From positions 35,123 to 99,122 of the IMG/VR virus record IMGVR_UViG_3300009181_000043: a stretch of 64,000 bases of DNA, one strand, 5' to 3'. How positions within the stretch are numbered: position 1 is the stretch's first letter; each line of letters opens with the position of its first letter. Source of the stretch: a virus. The notes beneath the pieces are model-generated. The model saw only the letters and a list, made by a program, of their open reading frames with translations. It ran no database searches and had not been told where the DNA came from. A program made the position numbers and the translations under genes. Positions 27,379 through 35,183 of the stretch are shown piece after piece.

Positions 27379-28155
27379 TTAGAAGAACGACGTTGAAGTT
27401 TCAACATTGTGTTCTGTAACAACTTCCTTGAATATGGTTCCTTTGATGTATGGCAACACTTTGTGTTTCAATGATTTCACAAGCTTTTTATTTTCAATCT
27501 TGCCACAAATGAACTTAACGTAACGATGTTTACCACTTTCACGTTTGCGCCAAAAGGTTTTGCCTATACGTTCTTTTAGTTTATCGACGTTGTGTGTTTT
27601 CCATCGGCTATACACACTGCGACTGTGAATCCAGTTATAGTTTGGTGGGCCTTCGAGACTAACGCTGTAATTGGGCATCAATGCTATATCAACGTAATTG
27701 TCACCTTGATACATAAACCCAGTGGCTTGGTAAATTGTACCACGATGTCCTTCTTCGCTATCGGCATACGTCAGAATACATTTGACTTTTGGATAATCCT
27801 TGTTGAGCAGCCGAAAGCTTTCGGCCAATGCATAACTTTCTATGTTTTTACCATACCCGTCAGCAATCCAAAGTCTGGTCAATTCAAACACATGGTCATT
27901 GGTCAATAATTCACTGATGCTTTTACTTGCACAGCGACCCACTGCGTTACCATATACCAATACACCTATGAGTTTGTTGTTGAATCCACCAAAGAATGTG
28001 CTTTCTATATAGTCTTTATAATATACACCATACGCCACTGTGCAACTTGTCCACTTGTGGCTATAATGATTTTTTTCAATCATTGTACGTGCGACCGATT
28101 TGTTTATCGGTTGTAGATGTATCAACGAAGTATCACAATATTGTGCATCACTCAT
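27379..28155 (-). CDS. Mom-like GNAT-fold protein (putative DNA-modification acyltransferase-like)
   Basis: 258 aa. The middle reads like phage Mom and related GNAT proteins: MIEKNHYSHKW early on, GVLVYGNAVGR, then ELTRLWIADGYGKN followed by SYALAESFRLL, and YADSEEGHRGTIYQATGF. Phage Mu Mom converts adenine to a carbamoylmethyl-type base that blocks restriction enzymes. A similar anti-restriction role is possible here but not shown; some phage members are annotated only as acetyltransferases. The C-terminal 60 residues are basic, which suits DNA contact. It is on the minus strand, downstream of the lipoprotein gene by 38 nt and convergent with the capsid gene. Confidence 0.7.
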   Translation of the reverse strand: MSDAQYCDTSLIHLQPINKSVARTMIEKNHYSHKWTSCTVAYGVYYKDYIESTFFGGFNNKLIGVLVYGNAVGRCASKSISELLTNDHVFELTRLWIADGYGKNIESYALAESFRLLNKDYPKVKCILTYADSEEGHRGTIYQATGFMYQGDNYVDIALMPNYSVSLEGPPNYNWIHSRSVYSRWKTHNVDKLKERIGKTFWRKRESGKHRYVKFICGKIENKKLVKSLKHKVLPYIKGTIFKEVVTEHNVETSTSFF

Positions 28156-28193
28156 ACCATTATTGTATGGTGGTATTTAACAAAGTCAATTAT

Positions 28194-29144
28194 TTATTTC
28201 TTCCAACGCAACATCTTTTTGAGTTCTTTAATCAAATCCTTATCAGATTGATCTAGTTCTTTATCAAAATGTTGCAACAAATCATCGATGGTAATTGATT
28301 TATCATCCTTGGCCATAGTCTGAATTTCTTCGATGTTGTCGATGAGTTTTGACAGTGTGGTTTTGTATTTTTCCAATTCTACAGACGGTGAAAACCCACT
28401 AAAGTTAAGTGATTTTGGAGCAACGCCTTTAATTATATTTACGACGATGGCACCAACAATATTGAATACCGAGAACACCGCAGCGGCGATTGGGTTGGTA
28501 GCAGCAAGCAAGCGTAGTACCAAAAAGATTACTCCAAATATTAAAATACCAACAATACAGCTTGTTACAAATCGTTTGATACCATAAAATACAGCACCCA
28601 ACCCAAAATATTTGTTAACGTTATCGATGATCACTTTATTATCATCTGCGGATTCTGCTTGCTTTTTTGCGGTAGTGGCGAGTTCACCAATCTTCTTGTT
28701 TAGATTGACATCCAAATCATCACTCTTTTTTTGCACAGATAAAATTTCAGCATCTTTTTGTTGCAGCAGTTTAGTACCACGTTCACGTTCTTTTGCTATT
28801 TCACTGTTCAACAGATCCACCATTGATTTAATTTTTGCCAATTCATCTACCTTTGGCGAGCCAGCAATACTGATTACTCGTTGATTGATTTCTTTGGCTG
28901 TGGTTACTTCGTGTGTAACGTTAGTTGCTGGGACTTTGCTCAAACTATAGTCTACACCCTGTGCCATTGTGGCAATTTCCGACATTTTTTTGTCAGAATT
29001 GTCCGCTATCTTATTTTTAGCGACCACAACAGCATCGGCTTTGCCTTGCATTGCCTTTTGATTGTCATTTTTATTGTCTGGAATTATGGTGCCACATCCG
29101 GCCAACATAACCATACAAATTAGGGTCGTAAACATCTTTTTCAT
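28194..29144 (-). CDS. Lipoprotein with periplasmic coiled coil and mid-protein membrane segments
   Basis: 316 aa. The N-terminus is a clear lipoprotein signal: KK, a hydrophobic stretch and the lipobox LAGC with C17 as the lipidated residue; Gly at +2 gives no inner-membrane retention signal. Then come about 170 charged, helical residues, a strongly hydrophobic region at about 190-240 long enough for two membrane helices, and a soluble helical C-terminus of about 75 residues. If the lipid is in the outer membrane and the helices in the inner membrane, the protein would bridge the envelope, as unimolecular spanins do. Superinfection exclusion is the main alternative. It is read from a late-type motif 7 nt upstream. 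Confidence 0.7.
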   Translation of the reverse strand: MKKMFTTLICMVMLAGCGTIIPDNKNDNQKAMQGKADAVVVAKNKIADNSDKKMSEIATMAQGVDYSLSKVPATNVTHEVTTAKEINQRVISIAGSPKVDELAKIKSMVDLLNSEIAKERERGTKLLQQKDAEILSVQKKSDDLDVNLNKKIGELATTAKKQAESADDNKVIIDNVNKYFGLGAVFYGIKRFVTSCIVGILIFGVIFLVLRLLAATNPIAAAVFSVFNIVGAIVVNIIKGVAPKSLNFSGFSPSVELEKYKTTLSKLIDNIEEIQTMAKDDKSITIDDLLQHFDKELDQSDKDLIKELKKMLRWKK

Positions 29145-29151
29145 ATCACAA

Positions 29152-29159
29152 TATAAATA
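29152..29159 (-). promoter_or_regulatory. Late-promoter-like TATTTATA on minus strand
   Basis: Read on the minus strand, 7 nt before the lipoprotein ATG at 29144. It is back to back with the plus-strand site at 29182. Confidence 0.55.
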
Positions 29160-29181
29160 TCACCTTTTTATACGCAAAAAC

Positions 29182-29189
29182 TATTTATG
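29182..29189 (+). promoter_or_regulatory. Late-promoter-like TATTTATG
   Basis: One-base variant, 4 nt before the ATG at 29194. It appears to drive the whole coupled operon 29194-33901. Confidence 0.55.
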
Positions 29190-29193
29190 TAGT

Positions 29194-29796
29194 ATGATTA
29201 AATTCAATGACCTTATTGAGAACGACACGCTGTGCCCAATGAAGTTGGTACAAGATCCAATTGTCAGTTCTAATTTGAAATATCACATCACAAACGGTAT
29301 ACCTTTATGTGAAAACATCTTTAGAACTTACAGTGAGTCTTACTTTGAGTTGCTAGAAGAAGTTCGCATACTATATATTAGCAACGGAATCGAGTTATGT
29401 GACGTGGATGCCGAACTAGTGGAGAGTGACCTTGGTAAAAAGGAATTGTTTGAAGGGCGAGAAGTTTATTTGGATGCTCCAATTGAGGTAGAAGAAGATT
29501 TGATCATGGAATTGAAGCATAGAGGTCGCACTGTGCATTTGAATCGCCCATTTCGTACTCCTGGGCAATCTAAAAAATATGCAGTGTATGTGAAATCAAA
29601 AACTGGCAAAGTGAAAAAGGTTACTTTCGGAGACCCAAATCTGAAAGTTAAAGGTAGTAGTGCAGCACGTCGCAAGAGTTTTGCTGCTCGGCACAAATGT
29701 AGTCAAAAGAAGGATCGCACAACCGCTGGTTATTGGAGTTGTAGAAGTCACAGAATCAAGAGCCTTGGAAACAAAGGCAAGGGACGTTACTGGTAA
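29194..29796 (+). CDS. Tag-bearing protein with C-terminal basic phage domain, 200 aa
   Basis: The start at 29194 is chosen over an upstream in-frame ATG at 29062 because it follows the late-type motif by 4 nt and gives MIKFNDLIEN, the tag-like N-terminus with L-x-E at residues 7-9. The C-terminal 80 residues (KKYAVYVKSKTGKVKKVTFG, then ARRKSFAARHKCSQKK, YWSCRSH) form a very basic, Cys/His-containing domain that I recognise as widespread in marine T4-like phage proteins of unknown function. A nucleic-acid-binding packaged protein is plausible. It heads the operon of RNA-processing enzymes. Confidence 0.7.
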   Translation: MIKFNDLIENDTLCPMKLVQDPIVSSNLKYHITNGIPLCENIFRTYSESYFELLEEVRILYISNGIELCDVDAELVESDLGKKELFEGREVYLDAPIEVEEDLIMELKHRGRTVHLNRPFRTPGQSKKYAVYVKSKTGKVKKVTFGDPNLKVKGSSAARRKSFAARHKCSQKKDRTTAGYWSCRSHRIKSLGNKGKGRYW

Positions 29797-29857
29797 AATC
29801 AAATTATTTGACAATATGTTAATAAACGAAAATAGACATGTAGAAAAAGGGTGCTTA

Positions 29858-30331
29858 ATGGCGTATGTTGATCCTACTTATGGACCCCGCATTGCGGCAA
29901 CAGGCCAGCGCATTATTCCACCACAAAGCGTATATACCGATCCAGATGATCCCACATATGGATATGATACTGAGCCACATGTTACTTTGAAATATGGCTT
30001 TGAACCAGACTTGACAAGATCGGCTGTTGCTAGTATACTTAGTGATGTAAAGCCATTTATTTGTAGAATCAGAGCACTAAACCAGTTTCTGAATGAAAAG
30101 TATGATGTAGTTAAATTCGAAATAGAAAAACATCCTATATTGACAAAACTACGCAGTCGGTGCGACATGTATCCAAACACTGATAGTTACCCAGACTACA
30201 ATCCCCACATGACACTTGCGTATGTCAAAAAGGGAACATTTCCACATATTCGTGAAGGATTGAATATTGCCGTACCAATTACACGATTCAAATACAGCGG
30301 TCCTAATGGCAAATATTTTATTAACTTATGA
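29858..30331 (+). CDS. 2H phosphoesterase / 2'-5' RNA ligase-like protein
   Basis: 157 aa from the ATG at 29858, which has AAAAAGG upstream; an in-frame ATG at 29816 would add 14 residues. The two hallmark motifs of the 2H superfamily are present: HVTLKYG (H41) and HMTLAYV (H117), each with the central H-x-T. Members open or form 2',3'-cyclic phosphates and 2'-5' linkages at RNA ends. This suggests RNA end healing next to the CCA-type nucleotidyltransferase. The stop overlaps the next start (ATGA). Confidence 0.8.
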   Translation: MAYVDPTYGPRIAATGQRIIPPQSVYTDPDDPTYGYDTEPHVTLKYGFEPDLTRSAVASILSDVKPFICRIRALNQFLNEKYDVVKFEIEKHPILTKLRSRCDMYPNTDSYPDYNPHMTLAYVKKGTFPHIREGLNIAVPITRFKYSGPNGKYFINL

Positions 30332-31770
30332 TTACTTTCAAAAATTTATTGGTGGAAGGTGCAAAAGAAAATGCTGCGTTGGACTACTTGCAAAAGCTGG
30401 TTCAGAGTGGTCCTTTCAAGGGGCGGGTATATCTGGCTGGCGGAGCGGTTCGTGATATGCAACTTGGTAAAGATCCAAAAGATCTTGACGTGGTTGTAAC
30501 TGGCGGACTTGATGCTGGTATGGAGTTTGCAAAATGGGCAACTCAAACCATGAATAACTATAGTAATGGTAGCAATCCAGTGTTATTTCCAACATATGGT
30601 ACTGCCAAGTTTACTCTTAAAGGTATTAAGCACAACGGCTTTGATCTGAGCGATATTGATATCGAAGCTGTGGCAACTCGTAAAGAGAAGTACACAACGG
30701 GTAGTCGTAAACCAGAGGTCAGTGCAGGCGATCTGGAGGACGATGTACACCGCCGTGATTTCACGGTCAATAGTTTGCTCAAGGATTTGACCACTGGCGA
30801 AATTTTGGATTTGACCGGAAAAGGCAAAGAGGACATTCGTAGGGGTATTATTCAGACTCCTTTGAATCCCGATGTCATCTTCACAGAAGATCCATTGCGT
30901 ATGCTGCGTGCTGTTCGCTTTACCATGAAATATGGTTGGGAATTACCAATGTTCATGATCAGAGCGTTGAAGCGCAATGCTGCTCAGTTGCAGAACATTA
31001 GTGCCGAGCGTACCCGTGATGAGCTTGATAAAATGCTTGTGACGGGTAGCCCAGACCGTGCAATCAAGTTGTTGCGAATCACTGGACTGTTGAATTACAT
31101 CATTCCAGAGTTCAAGACTGCTTACAAAATGACGCAGAACGTACACCATAAACGAGATGTGTTTGGTCACACCTTGGATGTGATGAAAGGTACCGACCCA
31201 GTGTTGTTGCAGCGTTTGATGGCATTGTTTCACGATATTGGCAAGACAGTTACTCGTAGTGTTACTCCCACGGGCGTACATTTCTATGGACATGAAGATG
31301 TTGGTGCTGATATGACCCGAGACATCATGCGCCGGTTGAAGTACCCAAATGAGCTTATTGATGCTGTTGTGTCTGGTGTAGCTAACCACATGAAACTAAA
31401 GCATGGTGGCGATGATGCTGTGAAATTGAGTGACAAGACGTTGCGTAAGTTTAAGATTGCGTTGGGAGACAAGCTTGAAGACGTGTTGAATGTTATTCAC
31501 GCTGACAACACGGCTCATAGCGAGGCAAGTAGTATGCCCAATCAGATTGTGAATGTTCGCAACCGATTGAAAGGATTGGAGGCTTCAACTCCCAGCGAAC
31601 CAAAACTACCCATCACTGGAAAAGATTTGATTGATATGGGCGTCAAACCGGGTCCAATTTTTAGCAAAATTCTTGCTGCTGTTACTGAAAAATGGTATGA
31701 GAATCCCAATATAACAACACAACAGGCTTTGCATATTGCCAAGTCTATTGTAAACTCACAACCAAAATGA
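30328..31770 (+). CDS. CCA-adding/poly(A) polymerase-type nucleotidyltransferase with HD domain
   Basis: 480 aa, apparently complete. The head domain has GGAVRD (38-43) and the catalytic DLDV (D52, D54), then RRDFTVNSLL (about 142) and EDPLRMLRAVRF, followed by ERTRDELDKML. An HD phosphohydrolase domain follows, with HDIGK near 302, as in bacterial CCA enzymes with 2',3'-cyclic phosphatase activity. The expected reaction is repair or synthesis of tRNA 3'-CCA ends. The N-terminus MITFKNLLVE is tag-like, with L-x-E at 8-10 and about 20 residues ahead of the catalytic fold. It overlaps its neighbours on both sides by ATGA. Confidence 0.85.
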   Translation: MITFKNLLVEGAKENAALDYLQKLVQSGPFKGRVYLAGGAVRDMQLGKDPKDLDVVVTGGLDAGMEFAKWATQTMNNYSNGSNPVLFPTYGTAKFTLKGIKHNGFDLSDIDIEAVATRKEKYTTGSRKPEVSAGDLEDDVHRRDFTVNSLLKDLTTGEILDLTGKGKEDIRRGIIQTPLNPDVIFTEDPLRMLRAVRFTMKYGWELPMFMIRALKRNAAQLQNISAERTRDELDKMLVTGSPDRAIKLLRITGLLNYIIPEFKTAYKMTQNVHHKRDVFGHTLDVMKGTDPVLLQRLMALFHDIGKTVTRSVTPTGVHFYGHEDVGADMTRDIMRRLKYPNELIDAVVSGVANHMKLKHGGDDAVKLSDKTLRKFKIALGDKLEDVLNVIHADNTAHSEASSMPNQIVNVRNRLKGLEASTPSEPKLPITGKDLIDMGVKPGPIFSKILAAVTEKWYENPNITTQQALHIAKSIVNSQPK

Positions 31771-32786
31771 TTAAACTTACAGACATACTACAACAAAGTG
31801 TGATCAAACTCACCGAAGGTGGTAAGCTTTTTGGTAGTAGAGCACAACGTGTGGCTACTGCTGAAATGAATGCTATTTTTGATGAGCTTAAAAAACGACT
31901 GGGTAGTCGGTTTGAAAAGTTTCAGTTGAGCAAAGCTTTGCCATCCAAGGCAGACCATGGTGATATTGATATTGTCATTAGTGGCAACTCTGATGTCAAG
32001 AAAGCGTTGTTTACTTACTTGGGGCCATTGATCAAAGACTATAGTAAGAATGGCGATATCTATAGTGTGTTGTATAGCAGCGAAACTGGCAAGACTGTTC
32101 ATGTAGACTTTTTGTATGCTTCTGCTGATGACTATGATGCTCAATATGACTATTTGAGCTACAACGACTTCAGTGGTATTCTGGGTGTGTTTGCTCGCAG
32201 ATTGCGTTTCAAGTATGGAACTGATGGTTTCTTCAAAATCTATGAAGACAAGCGGGGACAATATCATTATATTCTGTTGACCAAGAATCTGCGTGACGGA
32301 CTCAAAATGTTGGGCTATGCACCAATTCTATCAAAGTTTGATGACATCAAAACACTCGACGACATTGTTGAATTTATTAGCTACACCGATTTATTTGATA
32401 GCTCATATTTTGAAGGTGTGGGTCATAACAACAGTGATCGCAAGCGTATGCGAGCAGGCCGTCCTAGTGCTCAAGAACTCAAAGCCAAGCTGATTGCGTT
32501 GAACAAACGCAGAACTCAACCAGACGACGAACATTACGTCAAAACACTGTTTCCAGACAAGTATGCTGACTTGGTAAAGAAACAAGCCGAGATTGAAGCT
32601 TTTGCTCCTGTGAAGGGCAAATATGGTGGCGATTGGATTCTACAAATCTTTCCACAAATCAAACCTGGCCCAGCTCTTGGAAAAATCAAGTTGTTTTGGA
32701 CTCAGAAATATGGTGATAAACTCGATAATGTTTCTGATGATGAACTCCGTAACGTGACCGCTGAGTTTTTGAAAACACTAAAATGA
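31767..32786 (+). CDS. Second Pol-beta-type nucleotidyltransferase with tag-like N-terminus
   Basis: 339 aa. The catalytic GDIDIVISG (D66, D68) and a third acidic strand VHVDFLY (about 112) identify a Pol-beta superfamily nucleotidyltransferase. The N-terminus MIKLTDILQQ is tag-like and is followed by L-x-E (LTE, 15-17). The C-terminal region (PGPALGKIKL, then DELRNVTAEFL) resembles the tail of CCA-type enzymes, so this may be a paralogue of the preceding gene. No HD domain is seen. The substrate is unknown; RNA ends are the contextual guess. ATGA overlaps occur with both neighbours. Confidence 0.72.
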   Translation: MIKLTDILQQSVIKLTEGGKLFGSRAQRVATAEMNAIFDELKKRLGSRFEKFQLSKALPSKADHGDIDIVISGNSDVKKALFTYLGPLIKDYSKNGDIYSVLYSSETGKTVHVDFLYASADDYDAQYDYLSYNDFSGILGVFARRLRFKYGTDGFFKIYEDKRGQYHYILLTKNLRDGLKMLGYAPILSKFDDIKTLDDIVEFISYTDLFDSSYFEGVGHNNSDRKRMRAGRPSAQELKAKLIALNKRRTQPDDEHYVKTLFPDKYADLVKKQAEIEAFAPVKGKYGGDWILQIFPQIKPGPALGKIKLFWTQKYGDKLDNVSDDELRNVTAEFLKTLK

Positions 32787-33076
32787 AGCCTTATAGTGAG
32801 GTAAAATTAGATAAAAATCAATACATTAGATCATTTAGCTCCAAGGTGAAAACCGAGGAGCTTGAATGGCATTTGGACCGAGAAGATAGAGTTATTGATG
32901 TTTTGGAAAACGATGGTGGTTGGATGATACAATTAGACAATAAGTTACCTTCTTTACTCAAGGAAACGATATTTATACCTAAAGAAACTTATCACCGTGT
33001 TATAAAGGGCACAGGAGGGTTAGTAGTAAGAATCACCAAATTGTATGAATCCAACAGTACAAAACACACTGGCTAA
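32783..33076 (+). CDS. Small cupin-like phage protein, 97 aa
   Basis: A small beta-rich protein with HLDREDRVIDVLE early and IPKETYHRVIKG late, the kind of spacing seen in single-domain cupins; I recall similar small ORFs in marine T4-like phages without known function. It starts within the stop of the nucleotidyltransferase gene (ATGA), so its expression is coupled. Nothing else indicates a function. Confidence 0.6.
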   Translation: MKPYSEVKLDKNQYIRSFSSKVKTEELEWHLDREDRVIDVLENDGGWMIQLDNKLPSLLKETIFIPKETYHRVIKGTGGLVVRITKLYESNSTKHTG

Positions 33077-33182
33077 AATTCTTAAAGTAAAAAAGCTAAA
33101 AGAAGAAAAGCAACGTAAAGAGGCGTTGGCAAAGTTGCCGCCTGTTTCAGAGTACAAACTTCTGGCATCGTTATTACTATGA
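33045..33182 (+). CDS. Small basic ORF, 45 aa, coupling two operon genes
   Basis: ATG at 33045, TGA at 33180-33182. It starts 32 nt before the end of the upstream gene in another frame and its stop overlaps the next ATG (ATGA at 33179). The peptide is helical and Lys/Glu-rich (KILKVKKLKEEKQRKEALAK). Without it there would be a 102-nt gap in an otherwise gapless operon, which supports it as a real gene. Function unknown. Confidence 0.55.
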   Translation: MNPTVQNTLAKILKVKKLKEEKQRKEALAKLPPVSEYKLLASLLL

Positions 33183-33901
33183 GTAAAAAATTAAGAGTCT
33201 TTGATTTTGACGATACGCTTTTTCATACATCTGGCAAAGTGATTGTTGCACATGCGGATGGTTCTACTGATCAGTTTACACCCGCACAGTATGCAGTTTA
33301 TGAACCACGATCTGGTGACAAGTTTGATTTTTCTCAGTTTGTATCGGTTGTAGATCCAAAAGTTATTCGTCCGGTCGCCAAGAGATTCTATAAAATTGTG
33401 AATGCTGGTGATGATGGTCGTTTGACTGTAATTTTAACAGCCCGAGGTCCAGATAGTGTGCCTCATATACAAAATATACTTCAAAAATATTTTCGTGTAA
33501 ATATTCCAATTATTGCGGTGAATAGTAGCAATCCACAGACCAAGGCAGATTGGATTAAAAATAAAATTGATGCTGGCTTTGACGATGTGTTTTTTGTGGA
33601 TGACAGTCCCAAGAACATCAAGGCTGTGTATGTCGCAGTAAAAGATCTGCCAATCAAATACAAAATTGTTGATTTGTCAGGACCACGCAGATTCCAGGCC
33701 GACAACAGGCCAGGTCAGAGTCAACCCATCACTGAGATTAAAACTGGAGATATTTTGAGAGAATTCAATGGAAAACGTCTAGAAAATATCAGAGTTGCGT
33801 TTAATGATCGGGGTGATGTTGATTTGTTGGAGTTGTATTTTGAAGATAGTTACAAAGCATTAGTTATTGATGGTGAACACTTGGATGCTAGAATAGTTTA
33901 G
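33179..33901 (+). CDS. HAD-superfamily phosphatase with C-terminal extension
   Basis: 240 aa. All HAD motifs are visible: motif I DFDDTL (D9, D11), motif II ILTARG (T about 88), a Lys in TKADWIK and motif IV VFFVDDSPKN (about 139-148). The layout resembles phage HAD phosphatases related to the 3'-phosphatase half of polynucleotide kinase, but no kinase domain is attached. A separate region of about 50 residues after the HAD fold is unassigned. Being last in the operon with a 2H phosphoesterase and nucleotidyltransferases, removal of 2'- or 3'-phosphates from RNA ends is a reasonable guess. Confidence 0.72.
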   Translation: MSKKLRVFDFDDTLFHTSGKVIVAHADGSTDQFTPAQYAVYEPRSGDKFDFSQFVSVVDPKVIRPVAKRFYKIVNAGDDGRLTVILTARGPDSVPHIQNILQKYFRVNIPIIAVNSSNPQTKADWIKNKIDAGFDDVFFVDDSPKNIKAVYVAVKDLPIKYKIVDLSGPRRFQADNRPGQSQPITEIKTGDILREFNGKRLENIRVAFNDRGDVDLLELYFEDSYKALVIDGEHLDARIV

Positions 33902-33929
33902 AAATTGGCACTAATATCGAACCGCACGA

Positions 33930-33937
33930 TATTTATA
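33930..33937 (+). promoter_or_regulatory. Late-promoter-like TATTTATA
   Basis: Exact motif, 4 nt before the ATG at 33942; no Shine-Dalgarno. Confidence 0.6.
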
Positions 33938-33941
33938 TTTA

Positions 33942-35180
33942 ATGAGTGCTAAATTAGACCAAGACAGGGTGCGCTGGCCGGGCAGCGGTAGTATCGTGAA
34001 CTTAGCATCTGTGCCGTTCGGATATTATTTGGGCGAACGTTGTACCGGTGGCGAGACCACATTTGAGAACGATTGTAGTGGTAGTGCCATGTGGGCGGCA
34101 AAACGGTTGGGGTATCCGATAGTAGATATCGAAATGATCGATGTTAATTTTTATGCTTGCTTTGAAGAATCTGTTTTGGAGTATAACCGTGTGGTCAATG
34201 AGTTCAATATTGTTAACAACATGGTTAACGTGCAGGGTCTTCCACAAGATAAATATAAAAATCTCACGGGTCTTGCAGTCAAAGGTACAGGTTTACCATT
34301 TGTTGTACAACTCAGCAAGCAATATGGATCTGAAGCCCTTTTGGGTGGTGAAGTGCAACTGAAGCGTTGTTCTATACCAACTAGTTCCAGTATGAGCAGT
34401 TCTTATGGTGGTGGTAAGGGAACTCAACAAGTATACGATTTGAATAAGTTGATTGGTCGTGACGTTGAACATTTAAGTAGTTCTCGTATTGAAGTCAGAC
34501 GTGTATTCCACTATAGAGCACCAGCAGTGGCTCGTATTTATGATCCGTTCAGCATGACAGGTATGAGCTACAGCAACGTGTTGGGAGAATTAGGATTCGG
34601 TGGCTATAGTCCTGCTACACAATTTTTGATGACGCCTATCTTTGAGGACTTGGAACGTATTCAAGCTATTGACTTCAACGACATGGTTCGTAAGAGCGCA
34701 TTTGGGTTTGAAATTTATGGCAACAATTTGTTGAGAATTTTTCCAATTCCCAACTATGATTTCAAGATCTATATTGAGTACTACGTTGAGAGCGACAATG
34801 ACATTACTAATTTTACTAGTGGTAGCAGATATCAATATATCAGCGATCCAAGCGATGTGCCATATGAATATTGCACATATTGTAAGATAAATCAACCCGG
34901 TAAGCAGTGGATTAAAAAATATTTTCTGGCGTTGTGTAAAGAAACTTTGGGTCGTATTCTTCAGAAATATACTCAGATACCAATTCCCGGCGATAGTGTT
35001 ACCATGGATGGTGCTGAACTGCGTGCCGAGGCCAAGGACGAAATGTCCAATCTTCTTGAGAAATTACGAGAGATGTTGGACAAATCATTGCGTGTCAATC
35101 AGTTAGAAAATAAAGACAAAGAAACTGAGGCAATGCATAAAATGTTGTCAAGAGTTCCCCTTAAAATTTATATAGGCTAA
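33942..35180 (+). CDS. Neck/connector protein, probably gp13-like
   Basis: 412 aa. An early segment LGYPIVDIEM followed by FEESVLEYNRVV is typical of head-completion or neck proteins of marine T4-like phages. The later RKSAFGFEIYGNNLLRIFP and a charged helical C-terminus agree. It is followed after 3 nt by a better-recognised gp14-like gene, the T4 order 13-14. It would join the filled head to the tail. T4 gp13 is 309 aa, so this one is larger. Confidence 0.55.
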   Translation: MSAKLDQDRVRWPGSGSIVNLASVPFGYYLGERCTGGETTFENDCSGSAMWAAKRLGYPIVDIEMIDVNFYACFEESVLEYNRVVNEFNIVNNMVNVQGLPQDKYKNLTGLAVKGTGLPFVVQLSKQYGSEALLGGEVQLKRCSIPTSSSMSSSYGGGKGTQQVYDLNKLIGRDVEHLSSSRIEVRRVFHYRAPAVARIYDPFSMTGMSYSNVLGELGFGGYSPATQFLMTPIFEDLERIQAIDFNDMVRKSAFGFEIYGNNLLRIFPIPNYDFKIYIEYYVESDNDITNFTSGSRYQYISDPSDVPYEYCTYCKINQPGKQWIKKYFLALCKETLGRILQKYTQIPIPGDSVTMDGAELRAEAKDEMSNLLEKLREMLDKSLRVNQLENKDKETEAMHKMLSRVPLKIYIG

Positions 35181-35183
35181 TTT

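Noticed and set aside
28157-28172. ACCAT...ATGGT palindrome upstream of the Mom-like gene
   Set aside because: Only a 5-bp stem with imperfect centre; too weak to call an operator.
29062-29193. N-terminal extension of the 29194 gene
   Set aside because: Would overlap the lipoprotein start region and both late motifs; the motif 4 nt before 29194 and the tag-like N-terminus decide the start.
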